NCBI GenBank assembly: GCA_016342325.1
Contig: JAEINR010000025.1
Span: 1-59,885, forward strand
DNA: 59,885 nucleotides
Direction of reading: 5' to 3'
DNA from: Desulfobacterium sp.
GTDB lineage: Bacteria > Desulfobacterota > Desulfobacteria > Desulfobacterales > Desulfobacteraceae
In this document: positions 24,662-34,233 of the stretch, one piece after another
Position numbering within the stretch: the first letter of the stretch is position 1
Layout of the letters: the number at the start of each line of letters is the position of its first letter
The notes under the pieces: generated by a model
The model's input: the letters and a program-made list of their open reading frames with translations, nothing else
What the model was told of the DNA's origin: nothing
The model's database searches: none
Translations under genes and position numbers: made by a program

Positions 24662-26893
24662 ATGGAACCGGAACGATCAAAGTTCAGGATCGCACTTTTT
24701 ATCGCTCTCCTTATCCTGCTGATCATGCCCATTGCCCCGGCCAGGGGTGCTGAAACCGTGGGCACGGTGGTGGCTATCCGGGGAGAGGCCTTTGCCGTCA
24801 ACCCCCAGGAGGAGTCAAGGCGACTTACGCTTCAATCCCCCATCCATCTGATGGACACCTTAAAAACCAGGCAAGGCCGGATCCAACTCATGTTCCAGGA
24901 CGCCACCCTGATCACCCTCGGCCAGAACAGCGAAATGAAGATCAAGGAGTTTCTCTGGCAGCCCGACCAGGAATACGGCGCAATGACCACCCGGGTCAAA
25001 GAGGGAACATTCCGGATCATGGGCGGTGCCATCACCCGGGGGGCGCCCCGGAACTTCAAGACGGAAACCCCGTCCGCAACCATTGGGATCCGGGGGTCCA
25101 TGTATGCTGGCAAGGTCAAGGACGAGACCCTGAGCATCGTACTCCAGGGCGGTCGCGGCATTTACGTGATGAACGGCCAGGGGCTCGTTAACATCACACG
25201 CCCCGGATTCGGCACCACGGTCAAGGGCATCGGCCTGGCCCCGTCAGACCCCAAACGGTTTATCGGCAAGGATCTGGACGATATCGAAGGGGACCTTGCC
25301 ATGGCGGATGAAAAGAACGGTAAAACCGATGATACGGTTGCGTCAGAGGCATCCCAGACGCCTGAAGAGGAGGAGGAAGAAACAAAAGCGGCCGGCGGAG
25401 AAGAGACCGGCCCACCCGTGACCGTGGCAGCGGCTGTGACGGCAGCGGTCTCGGACAACAGTCAAAAAACAGCGGCATCGGATGTTGAGCCTCCCCCGGA
25501 CGAAGAACCACCCCCTGACGAAGAACCACCCCCTGACGAAGAACCGCCCCCTGACGAGGAGCCGCCCCCCATTGCCGAAGATCCGACGCCCCCCGCCATT
25601 GTTGCGCTGCTGGACTCCCTGGGCTTTTCAGGACCCCTTTCAACCTCGGTTCCCGCCGACGGCGTTTATGCCTATAAGGGCGTTGTCCAGGAAGATGACC
25701 CCGGCGACAAGGGAACCATGAAAGGCCTGGTCAACTGGCACAGCAAACGATTTTTCCTGGGTGCGGATGATACGGAAACAAAGCCGTCCGGGCCTGTTTT
25801 TATCTTTGGAGAAGTAACCCCCACGGGAGAGATGGCCAACGTCACCATCATCGGATCGGGTTTTGACGAACCCACCGGCCGCATCGAAGCGTCCAAAGGA
25901 TCTTCCACCTTCGGACACTTTTATGGTGAAGACCAGGGGGCCTTTGGCCTGACACTGTCGGGGATCGATGTGGATGTCCAGAACCAGTCGTCCATCCTTG
26001 GGGAATGGTCGGGCATCGGTGCTGGAATATTTGAGAAGACAATTCCCTTTTACGATACCGGCACCGTCACCTACACTGGTTTCTTTTTCGGTCTTGCCGA
26101 GGACATGGGAGGCCCGGATAAAAACAAGCACCTCTTTTCCAACGCGGATCCAAACGATTTCACCCTGACCGTCAACCGGGACAACGGCACGATAATGGGT
26201 ACCCTCTCGGGCACCGACGTTCGTCACCCGGACAATGATATCAACGCCCTTCAGATCGGCGGAAGCGATACGAGCGCTTCCGCGTTTATCACGGACAAGG
26301 ATATGGTCGCGGTGCTATCAGGCACCAATGTGATCAGCACGGCCACGGGCACCACAGGATTAAAGGCGTACGGCAACTTCATGATCTCGGCCAGGGAAGA
26401 GATGATGTCCTCCTACTCCACCTGGGGGTATTGGGAGATTGCCTACAAGGAGCCCGGCACGGGCAGGGATTACCATCTGCACATCCCCGGCGCCATGTGG
26501 CTGGCAGGGGAAAGAACCCGGCCCGACGGGGTCAACACCCTCATTGCCTCACAATTTCAAGGCAGTTATACAGGGGGCGCCCATGGCATCGGGATCGACG
26601 AGAACGGCAGGGTGGAAGCGCTTAACAACGGGAAAACAAATCTGTTCATCGATTTTGCCCCCCAGAGCACACTGCCCGTATCCGGCACCCTCTCCTTTGA
26701 CCAGGTCACCCTCCAGGTCATGGGCACCCCGGAAGGCGTCACCGAGGCAGGGTTTCACGGCACCATCCAAGGCGCCGCAGAAAGCCGTGTCAACGGTGCC
26801 TTTTACGGCCCGGCTGCTGAAGGCATCGGCGGCAATTTCAATGCAAACATGGGGGATATGAATTACCACGGGATTTTTGCCGGAGATAGATAG
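24662..26893 (+). CDS. FecR-domain protein with Pro/Glu linker and TbpB-like C-terminal barrel, candidate Slam cargo
   Basis: 743 residues. Signal peptide ending APARGAE; no lipobox Cys. FecR domain at about residues 33-180 (VGTVVAIRGEAFAV, FQDATLITLGQNSEMKI, TPSATIGIRGSMY). Acidic region, then four PPPDEE repeats (about 277-303). The rest is beta-rich and ends VNGAFYGPAAEGIGGNF, the pattern seen at the end of transferrin-binding-protein-B-like barrels (NGxFYGPxAxExGG). FecR domains outside iron signalling are common in exported proteins. Beside a Slam-like barrel gene, this suggests a surface protein delivered by type XI secretion. What it binds is unknown. Confidence 0.75.
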   Translation: MEPERSKFRIALFIALLILLIMPIAPARGAETVGTVVAIRGEAFAVNPQEESRRLTLQSPIHLMDTLKTRQGRIQLMFQDATLITLGQNSEMKIKEFLWQPDQEYGAMTTRVKEGTFRIMGGAITRGAPRNFKTETPSATIGIRGSMYAGKVKDETLSIVLQGGRGIYVMNGQGLVNITRPGFGTTVKGIGLAPSDPKRFIGKDLDDIEGDLAMADEKNGKTDDTVASEASQTPEEEEEETKAAGGEETGPPVTVAAAVTAAVSDNSQKTAASDVEPPPDEEPPPDEEPPPDEEPPPDEEPPPIAEDPTPPAIVALLDSLGFSGPLSTSVPADGVYAYKGVVQEDDPGDKGTMKGLVNWHSKRFFLGADDTETKPSGPVFIFGEVTPTGEMANVTIIGSGFDEPTGRIEASKGSSTFGHFYGEDQGAFGLTLSGIDVDVQNQSSILGEWSGIGAGIFEKTIPFYDTGTVTYTGFFFGLAEDMGGPDKNKHLFSNADPNDFTLTVNRDNGTIMGTLSGTDVRHPDNDINALQIGGSDTSASAFITDKDMVAVLSGTNVISTATGTTGLKAYGNFMISAREEMMSSYSTWGYWEIAYKEPGTGRDYHLHIPGAMWLAGERTRPDGVNTLIASQFQGSYTGGAHGIGIDENGRVEALNNGKTNLFIDFAPQSTLPVSGTLSFDQVTLQVMGTPEGVTEAGFHGTIQGAAESRVNGAFYGPAAEGIGGNFNANMGDMNYHGIFAGDR
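25490..25570 (+). repeat. 18-bp tandem repeat encoding PPPDEE
   Basis: Four copies of an 18-bp unit plus a partial fifth, keeping frame and encoding PPPDEE. It forms a stiff acidic linker between the FecR and C-terminal halves. Copy number could vary between strains without breaking the frame. Confidence 0.85.
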
Positions 26894-26955
26894 AAAGGGG
26901 GCGCGGCCGAGAATCGGGCCAATGGGAATCATCGACATAGCCCCCCAAAAAAGAG

Positions 26956-27540
26956 TTACTCTGCGTAGTAGGGACGCACGTCTATGCAGGGAATGCCTGC
27001 GGCTTTAGCAGCGGCAAAGCCCTGATTTCCGTCCTCAAAGACCAGGCAGGTTTCCGGGGCACACCCCATCAACCGGGCAGATTCCAAAAAGATATCCGGG
27101 TTCGGCTTGGCCGGCATCGGGTCATCCGCTGTCAGGATCGCTTCAAACGCATCCAAAAGCCCGATGGCCTCAAGAATGATGCGAACATTTCGCCGGGTGC
27201 CCCCGGACGCCACGGACATGGGCAACACCCCCCGGTATTTGCGAACCACGTCACACACCGCCACCACCTCCCGGGTAGACTTGAGTTTCTCAACCACCAA
27301 GCCCTGTTTGTAATCTGCCACCGTCTTGGGATCCAGGTCTTTGTCAAAGCTTTTGTTGTAGGCACGGACAATATCCTGCCCGGCCACGCCGCAGAGGTTA
27401 TCCAGATAATCGGTGGAACAGGGGCAGTCAAAATGATTAAAGGCATGGACCCAGGCCTTCCAGTGGACTTCCATGGTATATGCCAGGGTGCCGTCGCAAT
27501 CGAAAATAAGTCCTTTTACCGCGGGGTCGATCTGTATCAT
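26956..27540 (-). CDS. HAD-superfamily hydrolase, beta-phosphoglucomutase-like
   Basis: 194 residues from ATG at 27540 (GAGGA upstream). HAD motifs in order: motif I FDCDGTLAYT, motif II VASGG, motif III lysine in AKPNPDIF, motif IV FEDGNQGFAAAKAAG. The DGTL and EDxxxGxxAAxxAG patterns place it with YqaB/beta-phosphoglucomutase-like sugar phosphatases. Substrate unknown. It faces the FecR gene convergently and has no partner on its strand. Confidence 0.88.
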   Translation of the reverse strand: MIQIDPAVKGLIFDCDGTLAYTMEVHWKAWVHAFNHFDCPCSTDYLDNLCGVAGQDIVRAYNKSFDKDLDPKTVADYKQGLVVEKLKSTREVVAVCDVVRKYRGVLPMSVASGGTRRNVRIILEAIGLLDAFEAILTADDPMPAKPNPDIFLESARLMGCAPETCLVFEDGNQGFAAAKAAGIPCIDVRPYYAE

Positions 27541-27710
27541 GATTTTCCTCAATATTTTTGTGTAATCAAGCCGGAGCGCATCTCTATATCTTCCCACGCT
27601 CTATCCGGCTCAGAGATATACCGGGATGTGATATATGAGTCAATGGGTAACCCCCTTTTTATTCCAGGAACCTAGCCCCCCCACACACAGGAAAAACGGG
27701 AGAAGATCAG

Positions 27711-29981
27711 ATGACCGGACAAAGCGCCTGGCAACCCCTCACCCCTTTCAAGGCAGGGATTGCAATGATCTTTCTTGCCTGCCTGCTCTTCTACTCCTTT
27801 GGCACCACCAAACCCGATTTTCTCCTGGCAATGGACAACCGGCTCCTGGACACCATGTTCCAATGGCGGGGAACCCGGCCGACCACCGGGTCCGTGGTCA
27901 TTGTTGACATCGATGAAAAAAGCCTGCAAACCATCGGCCAATGGCCCTGGCCCAGGAATATCCTGGCAACCCTGACCGACAATATCCACAAGGCCGGTCC
28001 AAAGGCCCTGGGGTTTGACATGGTCTTTCCGGAACCGGACCGAAGTTCCCCCAGCCGATTTCTCGAGGAGATCAAAAAGGCACTGCCCATGCCCGAGACC
28101 ACGTCCCCCCTCCTCCAACACCTCAAGGGCCTTGACCACGACCGGATCTTCGGCACTGCCGTGTCCCAGGGCAACACGGTGTTGGGCTATGTGTTTCAAA
28201 CCCGGAATGACGGGCTGAAAACCCACACAGACCAGCCCTTTCCATCGGCCGGAATCACTGTCGACCCCCGGGATTCAGGCTTCACGGATCTTGCCCTGAT
28301 ACCGGCCTACCGCGCCATCCTCAACATTCCGTCCATTGCCATGGCCAGGACCGAAGGGTTTTTCAATGTGTTCGCCGATATCGAAGGCACCCTGCACCGG
28401 GTGCCCCTGATGATGACCATGGATGGCGTGCCCTATCCCTCCATGGCCCTGGAAACCTTCCGCCTGGGCATGGGGATTTCCACCATCACCCTCCACGCAT
28501 CGACCCGGATAAAAAGCGGGGGAACACCGGTCCTGGGAATCAGCCTGGACCAACGCTTCATCCCCACAGACGAAAACGGGCAACTGGCGGTCAACTTCAG
28601 GGGCCCGGCAAACAGCTTCCCCTATGTGCCGGCAATGGAGATCCTCCAGGGCAAGGATCTCCACCGCCTGAAGGACAAATTTGTCCTGGTGGGCACCACC
28701 GCAGCCGGACTCTTTGATTTCAGGGCCACCCCCTTCTCCTCCACCTGTCCCGGGGTGGAAGTAAACGCCACCCTCATCGACAACCTTATGGCACAGGATC
28801 CCCTGGTCTATGACCTCCATACGGAGATCGGCCTCACCTACACCCTTGTGATTGTGGGAGGCCTTGCGCTCACCCTGATCCTGGTCCATGCCCCGCCCCT
28901 GGCAGGCGGCATCGCGGGTCTTGTGATCCTAACCGGAATCCTGGGGGCCAACCACGTGGTTCTGTTCCTGAACAACAAACAGGCCGGGATCACCTTTCCC
29001 CTGATTTCGCTTCTTGGGATCTTCATCCTTGTCACGACCCTGAATTTCTTCAGGGAAGGACGGGACAAGCGCTACATCCAGCGGGCATTCGGCCACTATG
29101 TCTCCCCCCAGGTGGTGGACCAGCTCATGGCCGACCCCACCACCCTCTCCCTTACGGGGGAACAGCGGGAGCTCACCATCATGTTCAGCGACATCAGGGA
29201 CTTCACCACCATATCGGAATCCATGGATTCCCGGGACCTGGGTGCGTTCATGAACGAATACCTGACCATCATGAGCGACATCGTGATGGCGCACAACGGC
29301 ACCGTGGACAAGTTCATCGGGGACGCCATCATGGCCTTCTGGGGCGCCCCGGCCCATGATCCCCACCACGGAATCAACGCGGTCAAAACCGCCCTTGCCA
29401 TGCTCGAGAAGCTCAGGGAGATGCAGGGGGTGTGGATACACCGGAACCTGCCCTTCATCGACATGGGGGTCGGCATCAACACAGGCCTTGTGAGCGTGGG
29501 CAACTTCGGCAGCAAGAACAGGTTCGACTACACGGTCATGGGGGACGCTGTCAATCTTGCCTCACGGCTGGAAGGGGCCAACAAAAACTACGGCACCAAC
29601 ATCATCGTGTCCGAATTCACAAAAAAGGCCATTGGGGAGGACTTCTTCTGCCGGTACGTCGACCGGGTCCGGGTCAAGGGCAAAGAAAAAGCCGTGGAGA
29701 TCTATGAACCCCTTGTCACCGGCACGCCCCCCAAGGCCATGGCAGACGAAATCCGGGCCTTTGAGGGGGCCGTCAGGGCCTATCAGCAGCAACGGTTCCC
29801 GGCAGCCTTGGCGGCCATGGAAAAATTAAACCAAACCAGCCCCCAACACCTCTATCAGACCTATATCCATCGGATACACGACTATATGGAGCACCCGCCA
29901 CTTCCAGAGTGGGACGGGGTGGAACAACGCCTGAATCTGCGCCAACCCTCCCCAAAGGCCAAGGCCAAGCCGGCACCTTAA
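27711..29981 (+). CDS. CHASE2-domain adenylate cyclase (class III)
   Basis: 756 residues. N-terminal membrane helix (IAMIFLACLLFYSFG), an extracytoplasmic CHASE2 sensor (about 35-370) with VVIVDIDEKSLQTIGQWPWPR and GPANSFPYV, then three membrane helices to about 450. The cytoplasmic class III cyclase domain shows TIMFSDIRDFTTISE and DKFIGDAIMAFWGAP (the two metal Asp), and NFGSKNRFDYTVMGDAVN. The Lys/Asp pattern suits ATP. It makes cAMP in response to an unknown external signal. CHASE2 cyclases often neighbour FecR-domain genes, as here. Confidence 0.92.
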   Translation: MTGQSAWQPLTPFKAGIAMIFLACLLFYSFGTTKPDFLLAMDNRLLDTMFQWRGTRPTTGSVVIVDIDEKSLQTIGQWPWPRNILATLTDNIHKAGPKALGFDMVFPEPDRSSPSRFLEEIKKALPMPETTSPLLQHLKGLDHDRIFGTAVSQGNTVLGYVFQTRNDGLKTHTDQPFPSAGITVDPRDSGFTDLALIPAYRAILNIPSIAMARTEGFFNVFADIEGTLHRVPLMMTMDGVPYPSMALETFRLGMGISTITLHASTRIKSGGTPVLGISLDQRFIPTDENGQLAVNFRGPANSFPYVPAMEILQGKDLHRLKDKFVLVGTTAAGLFDFRATPFSSTCPGVEVNATLIDNLMAQDPLVYDLHTEIGLTYTLVIVGGLALTLILVHAPPLAGGIAGLVILTGILGANHVVLFLNNKQAGITFPLISLLGIFILVTTLNFFREGRDKRYIQRAFGHYVSPQVVDQLMADPTTLSLTGEQRELTIMFSDIRDFTTISESMDSRDLGAFMNEYLTIMSDIVMAHNGTVDKFIGDAIMAFWGAPAHDPHHGINAVKTALAMLEKLREMQGVWIHRNLPFIDMGVGINTGLVSVGNFGSKNRFDYTVMGDAVNLASRLEGANKNYGTNIIVSEFTKKAIGEDFFCRYVDRVRVKGKEKAVEIYEPLVTGTPPKAMADEIRAFEGAVRAYQQQRFPAALAAMEKLNQTSPQHLYQTYIHRIHDYMEHPPLPEWDGVEQRLNLRQPSPKAKAKPAP

Positions 29982-30119
29982 CCCAGGATCCAGTATGCTT
30001 AAAAGAAACAGCGGTCCCACAGCCGACTTGGATCTTAAGGGTTGCGGTTCGACAAGACGTTCAAAACATGGTATCTGACAGTAAAAACAGACTATCAAGA
30101 AAGGCGGCCCCAACAACAT

Positions 30120-30827
30120 ATGAAACTCGAATCAATAATCAAACAACTGGTGGATGAACTCGCTCCCCTGACCTTTAACCCTCCGGTAACCCACGTATAT
30201 AACCCCCTGGAATATGCCCATGCCCCCCACACGGACTACCTGAAAAAATACGGCAGCACCCCCAAGGAGGTTATTATGGTGGGGATGAACCCGGGACCTT
30301 TCGGTATGGCCCAGAACGGGGTACCTTTTGGTGAAATTGAGATGGTTACCGACTGGCTTGGCATCAAGGGAGCGGTCGGGGAACCGGAAATCGTGCACCC
30401 GAAGCGTCCCATCCATGGATTCGACTGCAAGCGGAGCGAGGTTAGCGGGAAACGCCTATGGGGCTGGGCAAAGAAACGGTTTCAAACACCCGAAGTGTTT
30501 TTTGACCGTTTTTTTGTGGCCAACTATTGCCCCCTGGTTTTCATGGAAGAGAGCGGACGGAATCGGACACCCAACAATCTTCCTGTTGCTGAACGCAGGC
30601 AGCTATTTGAAATCTGCGACAAAGCCCTAAGACAAACAGTGGCGTATTTTTCACCCAAGCTGGTGGTGGGGATCGGAAAATTCGCAGCAGACCGGGCCAA
30701 GGCAGCCCTTTCCGGTCTTGATATTACCGTTGGACAGATTCTCCATCCAAGTCCGGCCAGTCCAAAGGCAAATCAGGGGTGGGAAAAACATATGGAGGCA
30801 GAACTGGAGGCCCTGGGAATTAAATAA
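30120..30827 (+). CDS. SMUG1-type uracil-DNA glycosylase
   Basis: 235 residues from ATG at 30120. Motif 1 GMNPGPFGMAQNGVPFG and motif 2 HPSPASPKANQGW are the signature of single-strand-selective monofunctional uracil-DNA glycosylase; NYCPLVFME in the middle also fits. It cuts uracil and oxidised pyrimidines from DNA to start base excision repair. SMUG1 is best known from animals and occurs sporadically in bacteria. It is monocistronic and ends at a clear hairpin. Confidence 0.9.
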   Translation: MKLESIIKQLVDELAPLTFNPPVTHVYNPLEYAHAPHTDYLKKYGSTPKEVIMVGMNPGPFGMAQNGVPFGEIEMVTDWLGIKGAVGEPEIVHPKRPIHGFDCKRSEVSGKRLWGWAKKRFQTPEVFFDRFFVANYCPLVFMEESGRNRTPNNLPVAERRQLFEICDKALRQTVAYFSPKLVVGIGKFAADRAKAALSGLDITVGQILHPSPASPKANQGWEKHMEAELEALGIK

Positions 30828-30829
30828 GC

Positions 30830-30853
30830 ATGCCGTACCATTGGGTACGGCAT
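30830..30853 (+). terminator. Hairpin terminator after the SMUG1 gene
   Basis: ATGCCGTACC (30830-30839) pairs perfectly with GGTACGGCAT (30844-30853) around a four-base loop, starting just after the stop codon. Only a weak T-rich stretch (ctattttt) follows some 15 bases later. Confidence 0.65.
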
Positions 30854-30940
30854 ATCCTGTCAAAGCACTATTTTTCAGGCTGATTTACAGGACTTAGCAT
30901 ATGAATTGATATCATTTCCCACGAATAAAGGTAAAGCGAG

Positions 30941-30962
30941 TATCAACCCAAGTGCAAACATC
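30941..30962 (+). repeat. 22-bp direct repeat, left copy
   Basis: TATCAACCCAAGTGCAAACA plus TC matches 36778-36799 at 20 of 22 positions. The two copies flank the flavoprotein/Crp/MocR/racemase/lyase/amidohydrolase block. Confidence 0.6.
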
Positions 30963-31591
30963 TATAGGCTGCCGGCAATCTGACGCCCCAGGGATTCCGC
31001 CTTTTCCCATACGCCGGTCTGGTCTTCAACCTTGATACATTTATCAACGGATGCTTTTGCATTTTCGCCAAACAGCATCGGCACGGCGCTCATTTCACAT
31101 TCATCCCCTTTGCCGCAGGTAAGACAGGGTACATTCCCTTTTACGGCCAATTGACCGATAAGGGTCATCCTGTCCATGGTCATTTCCATGGCCATCATTT
31201 CACTTACGTTATCCGTAATCCCGGGGGCAACGCCGCTCACAACGGTAACAGCAAGTTTGCCTTTGACCAGGTTGTTGACATGGCGAAGTGACCACAGCCT
31301 TTCCAGAAACGCTTTTGTAAAACCGTCAATGGAACCGTAGGGGCAATAACCGCCGACAACAATGGCGCTTGCGTTCTTGATCTTTTCGCCAAGGGCGGGA
31401 AAATCATCCCGTACTTTACAAATATTATCGTTAACGCATTTTTTGCATGCCCTGCAAGGCCTCACATCAATACTGCTGAGTTTTACAAACTCGCTTTCAA
31501 GGCCCGAGGAAGCCAGAATGTGTTTTACGATCCTGTCCGTATTACTGTTTTTAACCGGGCTGCCGGAAATTCCGATAATCTGTGGTTGCAT
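30962..31591 (-). CDS. NAD(P)H-dependent FMN reductase / iron-sulfur flavoprotein family
   Basis: 209 residues, flavodoxin-like fold: GISGSPVKNSNTD phosphate loop for FMN, then CRACKKCVNDNICKVRDDF, a compact cysteine motif like the cluster-binding region of iron-sulfur flavoproteins, and a second Cys set CLTCGKGDECEM at about 155-167. The family moves electrons to FMN and on to unknown acceptors in anaerobes. It lies downstream of the Crp/Fnr gene on the same strand with a 163-bp gap, so it may be that regulator's target. AAGGAG precedes ATG. Confidence 0.85.
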   Translation of the reverse strand: MQPQIIGISGSPVKNSNTDRIVKHILASSGLESEFVKLSSIDVRPCRACKKCVNDNICKVRDDFPALGEKIKNASAIVVGGYCPYGSIDGFTKAFLERLWSLRHVNNLVKGKLAVTVVSGVAPGITDNVSEMMAMEMTMDRMTLIGQLAVKGNVPCLTCGKGDECEMSAVPMLFGENAKASVDKCIKVEDQTGVWEKAESLGRQIAGSL

Positions 31592-31754
31592 TCGCGTTTC
31601 TCCTTATTACGTTTATCTGTTGTATGGATCATAGGCGTTATGGTCATTGGTGTCTGTAGCAATTGTTACATGGTTGCTTCCGGGGAGAAGCACCGGTTAC
31701 CCGGCGTGCCCCCGGGGGAAGGGCGAAACTATTCAGTTCCCACATGGGGCAGGA

Positions 31755-32447
31755 TTATTTTTTTACTCCCATTACTCCCATGAATAATTTTACCGGCATT
31801 TCTGAGTCCTTCATTGCCCGGGTAATACTCACCCTGTGGGCACCGGTAAGAAAGCTCAGATCTTCATGTGTCAACGGAAATTGTAACATGATTCCTTCAG
31901 GACTCTCGGTACCGTGCTCCTTTGCGACACTGGAAAGAACACGGTAAAGGCGTTCTTCAATATTTGTTACCGCCATACTGCCCACGTGGCTTGTCAGCCA
32001 GGAGATCCTTTTACTAAAATTTTTGATTACCTGTAGCCCGATACCGGGATGCTGTAAAACAAGCTTTTCAAACTGGTTTCTGCTGAACCCGCAGGTCAGG
32101 GTATCTTCCAGGCAGTATGCACTTACCGGATAGCGGCTTTCTTCCGAAAACATGTTTTCACCGACAAAATCACCTGCTTTACGAATATCCAGGGTGAGTT
32201 CGTTACCATCCTCAAGCACCTTGGTAAGTTTGACTCTCCCGCCTTTGATCAGGAGCATTTGATCTGCCGGGTCCCCCTGTAAAAACAATGCCCGGCCTTT
32301 AACATATTTTTTCCTCAGGGCTTCACGACCCAGCGCCCCAACTTCAACCGGACCAAGATCGTTGAACATCCAGAGCTGACCGATGCAGACAGGGGAAAGT
32401 TCCATCTCCTTACCGGCAATTTTTTCACAAAGACATTCCATTTTCAT
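31755..32447 (-). CDS. Crp/Fnr family transcriptional regulator
   Basis: 230 residues. Cyclic-nucleotide-type beta-roll at about 45-145 (FLQGDPADQMLLIKGGRVKL, AGDFVGENMF) and a C-terminal winged helix (LTHEDLSFLTGAHRVSITRAM) with the recognition helix near residue 200. Cysteines near the N-terminus (CLC and VC) and two more at 115-122 (YCLEDTLTC) could hold an FeS cluster or heme as in Fnr or CooA-like members, but their spacing is not that of E. coli Fnr. Likely redox or gas sensing in an anaerobe; ligand unknown. Confidence 0.88.
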   Translation of the reverse strand: MKMECLCEKIAGKEMELSPVCIGQLWMFNDLGPVEVGALGREALRKKYVKGRALFLQGDPADQMLLIKGGRVKLTKVLEDGNELTLDIRKAGDFVGENMFSEESRYPVSAYCLEDTLTCGFSRNQFEKLVLQHPGIGLQVIKNFSKRISWLTSHVGSMAVTNIEERLYRVLSSVAKEHGTESPEGIMLQFPLTHEDLSFLTGAHRVSITRAMKDSEMPVKLFMGVMGVKK

Positions 32448-32651
32448 CTATTTCCTATCTGCATATAAAATAACAGCCTATATTTTGTATCGTATAAAAT
32501 TCATCCCGTATGTAGCAGCTGTTACAAAACAACATTACCATTGACCGCATGGGTAAAAAATAATTGCCATCGGTTTTTGATCCCACAAATATGTTACCGG
32601 CTTGATTCAGCAGGCGCAACGAGGTTTATTCTTTTTTTCATAATCCGCTCC

Positions 32652-34034
32652 TTAGATATGAAAGCCCGGTGTCCCTGACGATTCAAAGAAGTGTTTATGA
32701 ATCATCCTGCCGGCATATTCCAATTCACTGAAGTCCTCGATCTGGCCCAGGCACAACCTGAGACCGCTGGGCATCATTCCGCTTCCAACAGAAAAATATT
32801 CACCCGGAGTGACATCGATCCCCTTTCGGCTTAAAACCATGACGGCCTCACTTTCCCGAATGGATGAAGGTAATTTCAGCCACACATGGGGGCAATGGGG
32901 ATTGGATCGCACAGTGGCTTCATTTAAATGTTTCTTGAAGATTGCGACCCGCTGGGCAATTCTACCGGCCTGAAGTGAAACCAAGCGATGGGCATTTCCA
33001 TCTTTGATCCATCCCGAAACCATCTCCACCATCATTGGAGAGGCCATCCATGACGTCACCCTGAGACCGGTAAGCACCCTTTGATGAAACCGTTCAGGCG
33101 GAACGATATATCCCACCCGCAAACCCGGGGCAATCCCTTTTGAAAAGCTGGTAATGTAAAACGACAGCGCGGGAATCATGGATGATACAGGGCTGACCTG
33201 TTTTTCCATAAGGCTGCCGAACACATCATCTTCCAAGATGTAGAGATGATATTTTTCAGCGATCTCAGCAATGGCCACCCGCCTTTCAAGGGGCATGACC
33301 GAAGCCGTTGGATTATGAAAATTCGGTATCATATAAAGCGCCCTGCATCGATTCTGTTTAAGCGTCTCCTCCAGCTCCCCGGGGATCATGCCATGTTCAT
33401 CCATGGCCACAGGTTTAAGCCGTAAGTGAAGCATGGCAGCAATGCTGCGAACCGCAGGTGACGTCAATGTGTCCGTAAGAAGCAGATCCCCGGGGTTGGT
33501 GAGTACCATCAGAGATAAAAAGCCCCCATGGAGCGCCCCATTGGTGATAACGATATTCTCAGTCAGGGTATTGACCCCGAAACCACTCAACCAGACCCTT
33601 GCAGTTTCTAAATGATCCGGCCTGGCAGATCCCGGCTGATACTGGAGAAGGCGGCCAAGCTCCGGATGGTTCCCAAGGTTACTGAACGTTTCCCTGAATA
33701 TGGGATCGTCTGCAAGACTGCAGGGAAAATCGGACCGCAGATCAATACGCCCGGGCAGTAGATTCTCCTTGGGCCAGGGGGTTTTTGAAGAGGGCGGCTC
33801 TTTTCTGACAAAGGTTCCCCTCCCGATTTCCCCCCGAACCAGTCCCCGTTCAGACGCAAGCACATATGCCTTTGTCACGGTTCCCAAATTGATATTCAAC
33901 CCATAGGCCAATTCCCGCTGGGGGGGTAATTTCTCTCCGGGTTTAAGTCTGTTTTTTCTGATATCATCGCAAAGTGCGTCTGCCAGGGCAATGTATTTCG
34001 GCCCGCTGTAATTGCTGAGATCCGGTTTCCACAT
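32652..34034 (-). CDS. MocR-type GntR/aminotransferase transcriptional regulator
   Basis: 460 residues from ATG at 34034. N-terminal GntR winged helix (ALADALCDDIRKNRLKPGEKLPPQRELA, GTVTKAYVLASERGLV) joined to a class I aminotransferase domain with NPTASVMPLERR, LEDDVFG and the PLP lysine in SFSKGIAPGLRVGY. MocR regulators bind PLP or a PLP-amino acid adduct and control amino-acid genes, often the divergent neighbour. Here the divergent genes are a racemase and a PLP lyase. Palindromic/direct TAACAAT sites lie just upstream of its start. Confidence 0.92.
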   Translation of the reverse strand: MWKPDLSNYSGPKYIALADALCDDIRKNRLKPGEKLPPQRELAYGLNINLGTVTKAYVLASERGLVRGEIGRGTFVRKEPPSSKTPWPKENLLPGRIDLRSDFPCSLADDPIFRETFSNLGNHPELGRLLQYQPGSARPDHLETARVWLSGFGVNTLTENIVITNGALHGGFLSLMVLTNPGDLLLTDTLTSPAVRSIAAMLHLRLKPVAMDEHGMIPGELEETLKQNRCRALYMIPNFHNPTASVMPLERRVAIAEIAEKYHLYILEDDVFGSLMEKQVSPVSSMIPALSFYITSFSKGIAPGLRVGYIVPPERFHQRVLTGLRVTSWMASPMMVEMVSGWIKDGNAHRLVSLQAGRIAQRVAIFKKHLNEATVRSNPHCPHVWLKLPSSIRESEAVMVLSRKGIDVTPGEYFSVGSGMMPSGLRLCLGQIEDFSELEYAGRMIHKHFFESSGTPGFHI

Positions 34035-34058
34035 GGGAGTCAGTGTCCTTCTCTGAAA

Positions 34059-34095
34059 TATTGTTATGGTAACAATAAAAACATTGCATAACAAT
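34059..34095. promoter_or_regulatory. Candidate MocR operator in the divergent promoter region
   Basis: TATTGTTA-TGG-TAACAATA (34059-34077) is a perfect palindrome, and a third TAACAAT lies at 34089-34095, 19 bp downstream in direct orientation. Repeated half-sites about two helical turns apart next to the regulator start fit MocR binding to direct repeats. Confidence 0.55.
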
Positions 34096-34233
34096 TTTCA
34101 AAATGCAATACAAACAATCATCAGAGCTTGAACAACAATCGAATTTAACGATCTGTTAATATAGAGAAAAACTGCATCAATGCATACCTGCAGCCGAATT
34201 GATCGGGCCGCATAAAATCAAGGAGAATACAGG

